A stretch of 17,053 nucleotides of DNA from JBCCWR01 sp039193385 (lineage in GTDB: Bacteria > Verrucomicrobiota > Verrucomicrobiia > Methylacidiphilales > JBCCWR01), in contig JBCCWR010000043.1 of assembly GCA_039193385.1 (NCBI GenBank), positions 1 to 17,053 on the forward strand, in the 5' to 3' direction. The notes under the pieces were generated by a model. The model saw nothing but the letters and a program-made list of their open reading frames with translations. It did no database searches and was not told the origin of the DNA. A program made the position numbers and the translations under genes. Positions 1 to 6,161 of the stretch are shown here, piece after piece (the stretch's first letter is position 1; each line of letters opens with the position of its first letter).

Positions 1-477
1 ATGGAAGTTAAAGCGATTACGAAGTATGTAAGGATTTCCGCTTTTAAAGCGAGAAATATGACGCGTCATATTCAGGGTATGCCTGTCAATGATGCGATGG
101 ATCTCTTGCGCTTTTCGCCCCAAAAAGCAGCCCGCCTTGTTGGTAAAACTTTGAAAACAGCTGTTGCGAATGCGGAAAATAATAATGCACTGGATCCTGA
201 TCTTTTGATGGTGAAAGAGGCCGTCGTAGGTGAAGGTCCTACGATCAAACGATTCCGTCCTCGGGCTCGTGGTGGAGCTGGTTCTATTCGTAAGCGAACC
301 AGTCATATTCGCATCATATTGACTGAACGAGAAGAAAAGCAAGAGGATAAGAAAAAGACTGTTGCTAAGAAATCAGCCTCAAAAGCTGGCAAAAAAACAG
401 CGGCCAAAAAGGCTGCTAAGAAGACTGTGAAAAAAGCTGCGGCAAAGAAAGCTGCTCAAAGCGAAAATAAGGAATAA
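1..477 (+). CDS. rplV: 50S ribosomal protein L22
   Basis: Large-subunit protein L22 contacts all domains of 23S rRNA and its beta-hairpin lines the peptide exit tunnel. Residues 1-110 give the full L22 fold. The family's C-terminal loop and strand are seen as RPRARGGAGSIRKRTSHIRI (about residues 87-106). Bacterial L22 is usually about 110-120 residues; here a tail of about 46 residues (112-158) made almost only of Lys, Ala, Thr and Ser, with a KKAAKK-type pattern, is added at the C terminus. The start codon is the first base of the window, so its ribosome binding site and the upstream genes (expected rpsS, rplB and others) cannot be seen. The stop lies 5 bases before rpsC. Identity of the core is certain; the role of the histone-H1-like tail is unknown. 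Confidence 0.96.
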   Translation: MEVKAITKYVRISAFKARNMTRHIQGMPVNDAMDLLRFSPQKAARLVGKTLKTAVANAENNNALDPDLLMVKEAVVGEGPTIKRFRPRARGGAGSIRKRTSHIRIILTEREEKQEDKKKTVAKKSASKAGKKTAAKKAAKKTVKKAAAKKAAQSENKE

Positions 478-482
478 TAAGA

Positions 483-1115
483 ATGGGACAGAAAGTTCAT
501 CCAACAGGATTTCGTTTAGCTGTCAGACGTGACTGGCGCTCTGTGTGGTATGCAGGAAAAAAAGAATTTCCTGAATTTATTGCGGAAGACCATATGGTGC
601 GTCGTTTTTTGAAGAAACGTCTCAGCGGAGCAGCGGTTTCAAAAGTTCTTATCGAGAGAGCGGCAAATCGTTTGCGAGTTAATATTTTTACAGCTAGACC
701 CGGCGTGGTGATCGGTCGTAAAGCAAGCGAACTCGATCGTTTGAAAAATGAAATTCGTGACATTGTTCCACAACGTGATGTGTTGGTTGATGTTAAGGAA
801 ATAAAAAATCCTGAGTTAGATGCTCAACTTGTTTCAGAAAATATAGCCATGCAATTAGAGCGTCGTATTTCCTTCAGACGTGCTATGAAAAGAGCTATTC
901 AAACAACGATGGATTTTGGTGCAAACGGTATCAGGGTAAGATGTGCGGGTCGTTTGCAAGGTGCAGAAATTGCACGTTCAGAAGAGTACCGTGAAGGTAA
1001 AGTGCCTCTACATACATTACGGGCCAACGTTGATTATGGTTTTACAGAAGCAACTACTGTGGCTGGTGTCATTGGTGTTAAGGTTTGGATTTGTTTAAAG
1101 GAGGAGACGGAATAG
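483..1115 (+). CDS. rpsC: 30S ribosomal protein S3
   Basis: S3 sits at the mRNA entry of the 30S head and takes part in mRNA unwinding. The protein has the canonical start MGQKVHPTGFRLAVRRDW, a type II KH domain around residues 38-108 and the C-terminal S3 domain with MDFGANGIRVRCAGRLQGAE (residues 143-162) and the YGFTEA motif. Length of 210 residues is normal. One oddity is that the KH GXXG loop reads GRKA (residues 78-81), with Ala in place of the last Gly. It follows rplV by 5 bases and precedes rplP by 17, so it is co-transcribed and probably translationally coupled to L22. Confidence 0.97.
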   Translation: MGQKVHPTGFRLAVRRDWRSVWYAGKKEFPEFIAEDHMVRRFLKKRLSGAAVSKVLIERAANRLRVNIFTARPGVVIGRKASELDRLKNEIRDIVPQRDVLVDVKEIKNPELDAQLVSENIAMQLERRISFRRAMKRAIQTTMDFGANGIRVRCAGRLQGAEIARSEEYREGKVPLHTLRANVDYGFTEATTVAGVIGVKVWICLKEETE

Positions 1116-1132
1116 CCCCGTTTTAGAGAATT

Positions 1133-1558
1133 ATGCCATTACTACCCAAAAGAGTTAAGCACCGTAAAACACAGCGTGGATCACGTTCGGGTAACGCGAC
1201 TCGTAATACGAAGATTGATTTCGGTTCATACGCGCTACAGACCCTTGATCGTGGCTGGATTACTAATACTCAAATTGAGGCTGCTCGTGTTGCTCTAACC
1301 CGTAATATGAAAAGACGAGGAAAGTTGTGGATTCGTATTTTTCCTGATAAACCTGTTACGGCACGTCCTCCAGAAACGCGTATGGGTAAAGGTAAAGGTA
1401 ATCCTGAATACTGGGTGGCCGTAGTTCGCCCTGGTAATATTCTTTTCGAACTCGACGGTGTATCTGAGTCAGTAGCTAAAGATTCTCTCCGTCTGGCAGC
1501 ATCTAAGCTTCCCGTGCATACACGTTTCATTACCAGAGAAAGGAAATTTGCAGCATGA
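1133..1558 (+). CDS. rplP: 50S ribosomal protein L16
   Basis: L16 lies near the A-site tRNA and the central protuberance of the 50S subunit. The sequence shows the family hallmarks: MPLLPKRVKHRKTQRG at the N terminus, FGSYALQTLDRGWIT at about residues 31-45, and the loop RMGKGKGNPEYWVAVVRPG (residues 82-100), which in E. coli carries a hydroxylated Arg and approaches the peptidyl transferase centre. Length of 141 residues is typical. The start has only weak Shine-Dalgarno complementarity (purine run GAGAA just upstream). The stop overlaps the rpmC start by 4 bases (ATGA), indicating translational coupling. The overlap also keeps the two reading frames distinct without any intergenic space. 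Confidence 0.97.
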   Translation: MPLLPKRVKHRKTQRGSRSGNATRNTKIDFGSYALQTLDRGWITNTQIEAARVALTRNMKRRGKLWIRIFPDKPVTARPPETRMGKGKGNPEYWVAVVRPGNILFELDGVSESVAKDSLRLAASKLPVHTRFITRERKFAA

Positions 1559-1785
1559 AGGTAGCAGATATTAGAGCGATGAGTGAAATCGAGTTGAGGA
1601 CAAAGGCGCAGGAGTTACGCCAGGAAAGACTTAACTTAAGAATTCAACAACAGACGGGCCAGCTTGAAAAGCCCAGTCGTCTTTATGAAATTCGTAAGAG
1701 TATTGCTCGCATCGAGACTATACTGAGTGAAAAACGACTTGAGAGTATAGCAGCAAGTGAACAACAAATGGAGAAGACGGCCTAA
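1555..1785 (+). CDS. rpmC: 50S ribosomal protein L29
   Basis: L29 is a small helical-hairpin protein beside the exit tunnel, close to L23 and the docking sites of SRP and trigger factor. The 76-residue product has the typical two-helix arrangement: the N-terminal helix IRAMSEIELRTKAQELRQE, then the conserved stretch LNLRIQQQTGQLEKPSRLYE, then IRKSIARIETILSEK. The ATG lies inside the end of rplP (4-base ATGA overlap), so translation is likely coupled to L16. It is followed after about 36 bases by rpsQ. Length is slightly above the usual 60-70 because of a short C-terminal tail. Nothing else unusual is seen. Confidence 0.95.
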   Translation: MKVADIRAMSEIELRTKAQELRQERLNLRIQQQTGQLEKPSRLYEIRKSIARIETILSEKRLESIAASEQQMEKTA

Positions 1786-1821
1786 GCAGGAACCAAATGG
1801 AGCTAAAAAAGGATTTTGAAC

Positions 1822-2100
1822 ATGAGCGAAGTTAAAAAAGAATCAGTTGAAGAAAAAAAGTCTTCACGCAAAGAGCGTATAGGCGAGGTTGTTTCTACGA
1901 AGATGCAGAAGACATGCGTTGTCAAGGTGACACGCAGAGTGCCGCATCCACGTTTTAAGAAGATCGTTAAGATGTCTAGTAAGTTTTATGTGCATGATGA
2001 GAAGGAAGCAGCGGCTAAGGGCGATCGCGTAAAAATCATTGAAACGCCTCCTAAGAGCAAATCTAAGCGCTGGGAACTGGCTGAAATACTAAAGCATTAA
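1822..2100 (+). CDS. rpsQ: 30S ribosomal protein S17
   Basis: S17 is a primary 16S rRNA binder in the 30S body with an OB-like fold. The core starts near residue 18 (RKERIGEVVSTKMQKTCVVKV) and continues through HPRFKKIVKMSSKFYVHDE and the basic C-terminal segment PPKSKSKRWELAE. An in-frame TTG at 1816 would add two residues. I prefer ATG 1822 because the AAAAGGA purine run at about 1807-1812 is then at a normal distance, whereas it would be almost adjacent to the TTG. The resulting 92 residues include a short Lys/Glu-rich N-terminal addition of about 17 residues compared with E. coli S17. It is followed 13 bases later by rplN, preceded by a good AGGAG site. Confidence 0.94.
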   Translation: MSEVKKESVEEKKSSRKERIGEVVSTKMQKTCVVKVTRRVPHPRFKKIVKMSSKFYVHDEKEAAAKGDRVKIIETPPKSKSKRWELAEILKH

Positions 2101-2113
2101 GGAGAAAGATAGA

Positions 2114-2479
2114 ATGTTACAATTACTTTCCAGTGTTGATGTGGCCGATAACACGGGCGCGCGTAAGGCGAAGATGATCGGTGTTATTGGTAAAAAAAGT
2201 AAGTCAGCGCAGATTGGCGATGTCATCACTGCGAACATCAAAGAGGCTGCACCTGATGGCTCTGTTAAAAAAAGTGATGTGGTTCGTGCGGTTATAGTTC
2301 GAACTAAGTTTCCCATTAAAAGATCAGATGGCTCAGAGCTTCGTTTTGATAACAATGCAGTCGTTATTATTGATAAGGACAAAAACCCTAAGGGCACTCG
2401 TATTTTTGGTCCTGTAGCAAGAGAATTACGCGACAAGGAATATATGAAGATTGTCTCTCTGGCTCCTGAGGTGCTGTAA
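2114..2479 (+). CDS. rplN: 50S ribosomal protein L14
   Basis: L14 binds 23S rRNA at the subunit interface, forms a bridge to 16S helix 14 and is the usual docking site of ribosomal silencing factors. The five-stranded barrel protein is recognisable from VDVADNTGARKAKMIGVIG, then IGDVITANIKEA, VVRAVIVRTKFPIKRSDGS, RFDNNAVVIID and the C-terminal RIFGPVARELRDKEYMKIVSLAPEVL segment (last motif at residues 96-121). Length of 121 residues is typical. A strong Shine-Dalgarno sequence (AGGAG) lies about 9 bases before the ATG. It is the third gene of the classical spc-type order rpsQ-rplN-rplX. Confidence 0.97.
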   Translation: MLQLLSSVDVADNTGARKAKMIGVIGKKSKSAQIGDVITANIKEAAPDGSVKKSDVVRAVIVRTKFPIKRSDGSELRFDNNAVVIIDKDKNPKGTRIFGPVARELRDKEYMKIVSLAPEVL

Positions 2480-2497
2480 GGAAAGGTTAAGCAAGTT

Positions 2498-2776
2498 ATG
2501 GTAGCAAAATTTCATGTTAAGAGGGGAGATGAGGTCGAAGTCATTACCGGAGCCAATAAAGGCCGTCGTGGCAAAATCTTATCTGTTCTGACGAAAAATG
2601 ATCGTGTCATCATTGAAGGCGTCAATGTCAGAAAGAAATCGATTCGCCCTTCGCAAACAAATCCACAAGGAGGGTTTGATGAAAAAGAGACAGCTATTCA
2701 TGTCTCTAACGTAAAAAAGGTGGAAGCGAAAGCTACCGCTAAGAAAGCAGCGAAAAAGGCTGCCAAGAAAAAGTAG
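2498..2776 (+). CDS. rplX: 50S ribosomal protein L24
   Basis: L24 is an assembly-initiator protein of the large subunit and carries a KOW motif. The KOW segment is seen at residues 6-33 (HVKRGDEVEVITGANKGRRG and following), then the loop IEGVNVRKKSIRPSQ and the segment FDEKETAIHVSNV. From about residue 75 the protein ends in a short Lys/Ala tail (KATAKKAAKKAAKKK), which resembles the longer tail of L22 in the same cluster. Total length is 92 residues; without the tail it is about 75, close to short bacterial L24 forms. The purine run AAGGAAAGG lies a little far (about 12-13 bases) from the ATG. Confidence 0.95.
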   Translation: MVAKFHVKRGDEVEVITGANKGRRGKILSVLTKNDRVIIEGVNVRKKSIRPSQTNPQGGFDEKETAIHVSNVKKVEAKATAKKAAKKAAKKK

Positions 2777-2795
2777 CAGATAAGGAATAAACGCT

Positions 2796-3377
2796 ATGGA
2801 TCTTAAGAAATTTTATAAGGACGATGTCGTTCCGAAGCTCAAAGAAAAGCTGGGAGTTAAAAACCCGCATCAGCTACCTAAGATTGATAAGGTGGTTGTG
2901 AACTGCTGCGTAGGTTCCGCTTCAGACCGTAAAGCTGCTTTAGAAGATGCTCAACGGGAATTAGTGACCATTACAGGGCAGAAACCTGTCATTACTAAAG
3001 CAAAGAAAAGTATATCAAACTTCAAGCTTCGTGAAGATATGGATATCGGCTGCAAAGTAACACTGCGCGGTAAAAACATGTACGATTTTCTTGTGCGTTT
3101 GATTGTAACAGCGCTTCCACGTATTAGAGACTTTAGAGGTATTTCAGGTAAAGCATTCGATGGACGTGGTGCCTACACACTTGGCATTAAAGATCACACG
3201 ATCTTTCCGGAAATCGAACTGGATAAAGTAAAGAGAACCATTGGTTTTGACATCACGATCGTGACCACTGGTAAAGATAAAGAAGAAACTAAGGAGTTGC
3301 TTGCGCTAATGGGCATGCCGTTTATCGATAGGGTTCCTAAACCTGAACAGGCTGCTGCAAGTGCTAACGCATCATAG
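2796..3377 (+). CDS. rplE: 50S ribosomal protein L5
   Basis: L5 binds 5S rRNA and touches P-site tRNA in the central protuberance. The family pattern is clear: YKDDVVPKLKEKLGVKNPHQLPKI, the ITGQKPVITKAKKSISNFKLRE stretch, IGCKVTLRGKNMYDFLVRLI, RDFRGISGKAFDGRGAYTLG and the terminal IGFDITIVTT followed by ELLALMGMPF. Length is 193 residues against about 179 in E. coli. The excess is an Ala/Ser-rich C-terminal tail after residue 182. A purine-rich site (AAGGAA) precedes the ATG by about 9 bases. It sits between rplX and rpsN as in most bacteria. Confidence 0.97.
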   Translation: MDLKKFYKDDVVPKLKEKLGVKNPHQLPKIDKVVVNCCVGSASDRKAALEDAQRELVTITGQKPVITKAKKSISNFKLREDMDIGCKVTLRGKNMYDFLVRLIVTALPRIRDFRGISGKAFDGRGAYTLGIKDHTIFPEIELDKVKRTIGFDITIVTTGKDKEETKELLALMGMPFIDRVPKPEQAAASANAS

Positions 3378-3393
3378 AAAAGGAATAAAATAA

Positions 3394-3579
3394 ATGGCTA
3401 AAAAATCCTGGATTGCAAAGCAGAAGCGTAAGCCGAAGTTTTCTTCACGTAGTTATAACCGTTGTAATATTACGGGGCGTCGTCGCGCTTACATTCGTAA
3501 ATTCGGACTGAGTCGTATCACATTCAGAGAAATGGCGTCTCGTGGAGAAATACCCGGAGTGGTTAAAGCAAGTTGGTAA
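3394..3579 (+). CDS. rpsN: 30S ribosomal protein S14, short form lacking the zinc ligands
   Basis: S14 is a late-assembling protein of the 30S head. The 61-residue length and the ends MAKKSWIAKQKRKPKF and FREMASRGEIPGVVKASW match the short S14 type that normally holds Zn with four Cys (positions 24, 27, 40, 43). Here only Cys24 remains: position 27 is Thr, 40 is Ser and 43 is Thr, so the zinc ribbon cannot form. This is therefore a short, zinc-independent S14. L36 in the same cluster shows the same pattern. An AAAAGGAAT ribosome binding site lies about 8-10 bases upstream. The flanking rplE and rpsH have normal sequences, so the change is not due to a frameshift or sequencing error. Confidence 0.95.
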   Translation: MAKKSWIAKQKRKPKFSSRSYNRCNITGRRRAYIRKFGLSRITFREMASRGEIPGVVKASW

Positions 3580-3592
3580 GAGGTAAATAGAT

Positions 3593-3991
3593 ATGCAAAC
3601 TGATCCATTAGCAGATTTTCTGACACAAATTCGCAATGCTAACACAGCAAAGCTTCCTGAATTATTAACACCTTACTCTCGTATGAAGAGTGATGTGGCA
3701 AATATTCTGAAGCAAGAGGGGTATGTGGATGATGTGGAAGTTGTTAAGAAAGATGAAGAAGGTTTTCAAGCACTCAAAGTGACTATGAAAGTCACTAAGC
3801 GTGATAAACCCATACGTGGCATTAAGAGAGTATCCCGTCCGGGCTTAAGAAAATATGTTTCAGTGAAAGATATTCCTCGTGTGCTCGGTGGCTTGGGTAT
3901 CTCTGTTATATCCACATCAAGTGGCGTTATGACGGGCGATGAAGCTAAAAAACAAAATGTAGGAGGCGAGCTTCTCCTCATGGTATGGTAA
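3593..3991 (+). CDS. rpsH: 30S ribosomal protein S8
   Basis: S8 binds the central domain of 16S rRNA and in E. coli represses the spc operon by binding the mRNA near rplE. The protein starts MQTDPLADFLTQIRNANTA, has ILKQEGYVDDVEVVK in the middle, and ends with the diagnostic rRNA-binding part: ISVISTSSGVMTGDEAKKQNVGG followed by ELLLMVW (residues 103-132). Length of 132 residues is typical. The ATG follows rpsN by 13 bases with an AAGAGG purine site. I did not recognise an S8-site mimic near rplE by eye, so autoregulation by S8 is unproven here. Confidence 0.97.
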   Translation: MQTDPLADFLTQIRNANTAKLPELLTPYSRMKSDVANILKQEGYVDDVEVVKKDEEGFQALKVTMKVTKRDKPIRGIKRVSRPGLRKYVSVKDIPRVLGGLGISVISTSSGVMTGDEAKKQNVGGELLLMVW

Positions 3992-3997
3992 ACGACT

Positions 3998-4540
3998 ATG
4001 TCTAGAATTGGAAAACTACCTGTATTAATCCCAGATAAGGTCAAGGTGACTGTCACAGACCAGAAGCTGAATGTGGAAGGTCCTAAGGGCAAGCTTGAAT
4101 GGGAAATGCCAAACCGTATCTCCGCCAAAATTGAAGATGGTAAGGTAAACTTTATTCGTAAAAGCGAAAACAAACAGGATAAAGCGCTTCATGGATTATC
4201 TCGTGCCTTAGTCAATAATATGGTCATCGGTACATCTGAGGGTTTTGTCAAAAAACTTGAAATTCAGGGTGTTGGCTTTCGTGCTGCGATGAAAGGGAAC
4301 GTATTAAACATGAATCTAGGTTTTTCTCATCCTATTAACTATGAAATTCCTCAAGGCATTAAAGTTTCTGTAAATAATAATACGGAAATTACTGTGGAAG
4401 GTATTGATAAGCAGGCGGTAGGCGCTGTATCGGCAAAGATTAGAAGCTATTATCCACCTGAGCCTTACAAGGGCAAAGGGATTCGCTATGAGGGTGAGTA
4501 TGTGCGTCGTAAAGAAGGAAAGACTGCTCAAGGTAAATAA
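3998..4540 (+). CDS. rplF: 50S ribosomal protein L6
   Basis: L6 lies near the sarcin-ricin loop and the stalk base, where elongation factors bind. It consists of two related domains: residues 1-82 (MSRIGKLPVLIPDKVKV at the start, then LNVEGPKGKLEWEMP) and residues 83-180, with LEIQGVGFRAAMKGNVLNMN, GFSHPINYEIPQGIKV and the C-terminal IRSYYPPEPYKGKGIRYEGE motif. Length of 180 residues is normal. Only 6 bases separate it from rpsH and there is no convincing Shine-Dalgarno sequence, so its translation is probably coupled to S8 synthesis. Confidence 0.97.
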   Translation: MSRIGKLPVLIPDKVKVTVTDQKLNVEGPKGKLEWEMPNRISAKIEDGKVNFIRKSENKQDKALHGLSRALVNNMVIGTSEGFVKKLEIQGVGFRAAMKGNVLNMNLGFSHPINYEIPQGIKVSVNNNTEITVEGIDKQAVGAVSAKIRSYYPPEPYKGKGIRYEGEYVRRKEGKTAQGK

Positions 4541-4560
4541 ATGAAGGAGATCGTAAATTC

Positions 4561-4929
4561 ATGAAGAAAGCACAAGTCAGCAGTAAATTTAGGAGAAAAC
4601 GCATACATGCACGTGTGCGTAAGTCTATCTGCGGTTCTTCGGAGAAACCGCGTTTGAATGTTTGCTTCACGGGCCAACACATTTACGCGCAATTGATTGA
4701 TGATCAGCAGGGAAAAACCATTGTTGGTGTTTCGACGACTGAGAAATCTCTCAAGAGTAAAGTGATTCGCCCAAATCTCGATGGGGCATCAGAAATTGGT
4801 AAGATGATAGCAGAACGAGCAAAAGATAAGAAAATCAGCAAAGTAGTTTTTGACCGTGGTGGCTTTCTTTATCATGGAAAAGTTAAAGCATTAGCCGATG
4901 CGGCACGCGAAGGTGGATTGGAATTTTAA
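4561..4929 (+). CDS. rplR: 50S ribosomal protein L18
   Basis: L18 binds 5S rRNA with L5 in the central protuberance. Family features are the basic N-terminal region (KFRRKRIHARVRKSICG, residues 9-25), the RLNVCFTGQHIYAQLIDDQQGKTIVGVST strand set, and the C-terminal IGKMIAERAKDKKISKVVFDRGGFLYHGKVKALADAAREGGLEF segment (seen in two parts, residues 79-122). Length of 122 residues is typical. It has one of the best ribosome binding sites of the cluster (AAGGAGAT about 9 bases before the ATG). The stop is only 2 bases from the rpsE start. Confidence 0.97.
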   Translation: MKKAQVSSKFRRKRIHARVRKSICGSSEKPRLNVCFTGQHIYAQLIDDQQGKTIVGVSTTEKSLKSKVIRPNLDGASEIGKMIAERAKDKKISKVVFDRGGFLYHGKVKALADAAREGGLEF

Positions 4930-4931
4930 TT

Positions 4932-5618
4932 ATGGCGCAAGAAACAAACAAAGAAGAAGGTAAAACTGCAGCGGATACTGCGTCAGCAACACCAACGGCA
5001 ACAACTCCTACCCCTGCTCCTGCTGCAGAGAAAGCTCCTCCTTTCAAGAGGGACTCTCATAGAAGAATGGGTGGAGATCGTGGTGGACCTGGCGGGCGAC
5101 GTGGCCAACGTGGAGGTCGTGGTAAAAATGATGATGCCAGTAAAGAAGACCAAGAGTTTTCGGAAAAGATCGTTTTCATTAACCGCTGTGCCAAGGTGGT
5201 AAAGGGTGGACGCCGCTTTAGCTTCAGTGCCCTCTTAGTTTCCGGCGATGGTAAAGGAAAAGCTGGTATTGGTTTTGGTAAAGCAAATGAAGTTTCAGAA
5301 GCCATTCGTAAAGCGGGGCAGAATGCCCGCAGAGAAATGAATGAAATTAGAACCTCAGGTTCAACTATTCCCCATGAAGTAATAGGAGAGTTTGGTGGAG
5401 CGCGTGTTCTTCTTAAGCCAGCTTCTAAAGGAACAGGATTGATCGCAGGTGGTGGAGTCCGCGCTGTCGTAGAGTCAGCAGGTATTCAGGACATACTTGG
5501 TAAGTCTCTGGGTTCTGGTAATCCTTCCAATGTTGTAAGAGCTACAATGGATGCTCTCAAGCAGTTACGCACTAAAGAAGAAATCTTCCGGGCTAGAGGA
5601 AAGGCTCTGGCCAAATAA
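4932..5618 (+). CDS. rpsE: 30S ribosomal protein S5 with long N-terminal extension
   Basis: S5 lies at the mRNA entry channel and affects decoding fidelity. The core starts near residue 76 (FSEKIVFINRCAKVVKGGRR). It contains the double-stranded RNA-binding-like N domain with FSALLVSGDGKGKAGIGFGKA and the C domain with GTGLIAGGGVRAVVESAGI and NPSNVVRATMDALKQL. Usual length is about 165; this protein has 228. The first 75 residues are extra: an acidic/Lys start, an Ala/Pro/Thr-rich linker (residues 13-36) and an Arg/Gly-rich patch (residues 43-64) with RGG-like repeats. The start follows rplR by 2 bases. An internal ATG at Met46 (position 5067) has a purine-rich upstream context, so a shorter form is possible but not demonstrated. 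Confidence 0.95.
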   Translation: MAQETNKEEGKTAADTASATPTATTPTPAPAAEKAPPFKRDSHRRMGGDRGGPGGRRGQRGGRGKNDDASKEDQEFSEKIVFINRCAKVVKGGRRFSFSALLVSGDGKGKAGIGFGKANEVSEAIRKAGQNARREMNEIRTSGSTIPHEVIGEFGGARVLLKPASKGTGLIAGGGVRAVVESAGIQDILGKSLGSGNPSNVVRATMDALKQLRTKEEIFRARGKALAK

Positions 5619-5631
5619 TTAAGGAATAGCC

Positions 5632-6102
5632 ATGCAATTACATGATTTGAAACCAAGTCCAGGATCAACACGCCGTAAGAAACGTCTAGGTTGCGGAGAA
5701 AGCTCAGGACACGGGAAGACCTCTTGTCGAGGTATGAAGGGACAACGCTCACGTGCGGGTAGTTCTATTCGCCCCGGATTCGAAGGTGGACAAATGCCTT
5801 TGATTCGTCGTTTGCCCAAGCGTGGATTTAACAACAAAAATTTTGCAACTGTTTATGCCCCAGTGAATCTATCCAAATTGGAGGCCTTCGAGGATGGAAG
5901 CGTAGTCGATGAAGTTATTCTTCGAGATAAGAGATTGGTTACGGGTAAATGGGACGGCGTTAAAATACTCGGGACTGGAGAAGTTAAAAAGAAGCTGACA
6001 CTCAAAGTGAATGCAGCGAGCCAGGCGGCAATTGAAAAAATTGAAAAAGCCGGGGGCAGGATCGAAATCGTCACTGCAAAAGTTGAATCTGAGAAGTCAT
6101 AA
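5632..6102 (+). CDS. rplO: 50S ribosomal protein L15
   Basis: L15 is a late-assembling protein that threads into the core of the 50S subunit. The glycine- and basic-rich N-terminal arm is present (MQLHDLKPSPGSTRRKKRLG, then GHGKTSCRGMKGQRSRAG and IRPGFEGGQMPLIRRLPKRGF, together residues 1-66). It is followed by the globular L18e/L15-type domain with VNLSKLEAFEDGSVVDE and VKILGTGEVKKKLTLKVNAAS. Length of 156 residues is usual. An AAGGAAT site precedes the ATG. It starts 13 bases after rpsE, so the L30 gene rpmD, which sits between rpsE and rplO in many bacteria, is absent from this slot. Confidence 0.97.
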   Translation: MQLHDLKPSPGSTRRKKRLGCGESSGHGKTSCRGMKGQRSRAGSSIRPGFEGGQMPLIRRLPKRGFNNKNFATVYAPVNLSKLEAFEDGSVVDEVILRDKRLVTGKWDGVKILGTGEVKKKLTLKVNAASQAAIEKIEKAGGRIEIVTAKVESEKS

Positions 6103-6161
6103 ATAGATTGTAAATCAGACAGAGTTTTTATTTGTAAAATACGCATCAAGATAAAACAAAA

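Noticed and set aside
361..477. Repeated AAG/GCT-type codons in the L22 tail as a nucleotide repeat or recombination site.
   Set aside because: The repetition is at the amino acid level (Lys/Ala); codons vary and no exact long DNA repeat is seen.
1816..1821. TTG start giving two extra residues on S17, and similarly TTG 9126 for S11.
   Set aside because: The ATG two codons downstream is a better start in both cases; for S17 the purine run is too close to the TTG.
6103..6161. Promoter between rplO and secY.
   Set aside because: AT-rich, but no -35/-10 pair with acceptable spacing was found; read-through from upstream is simpler.
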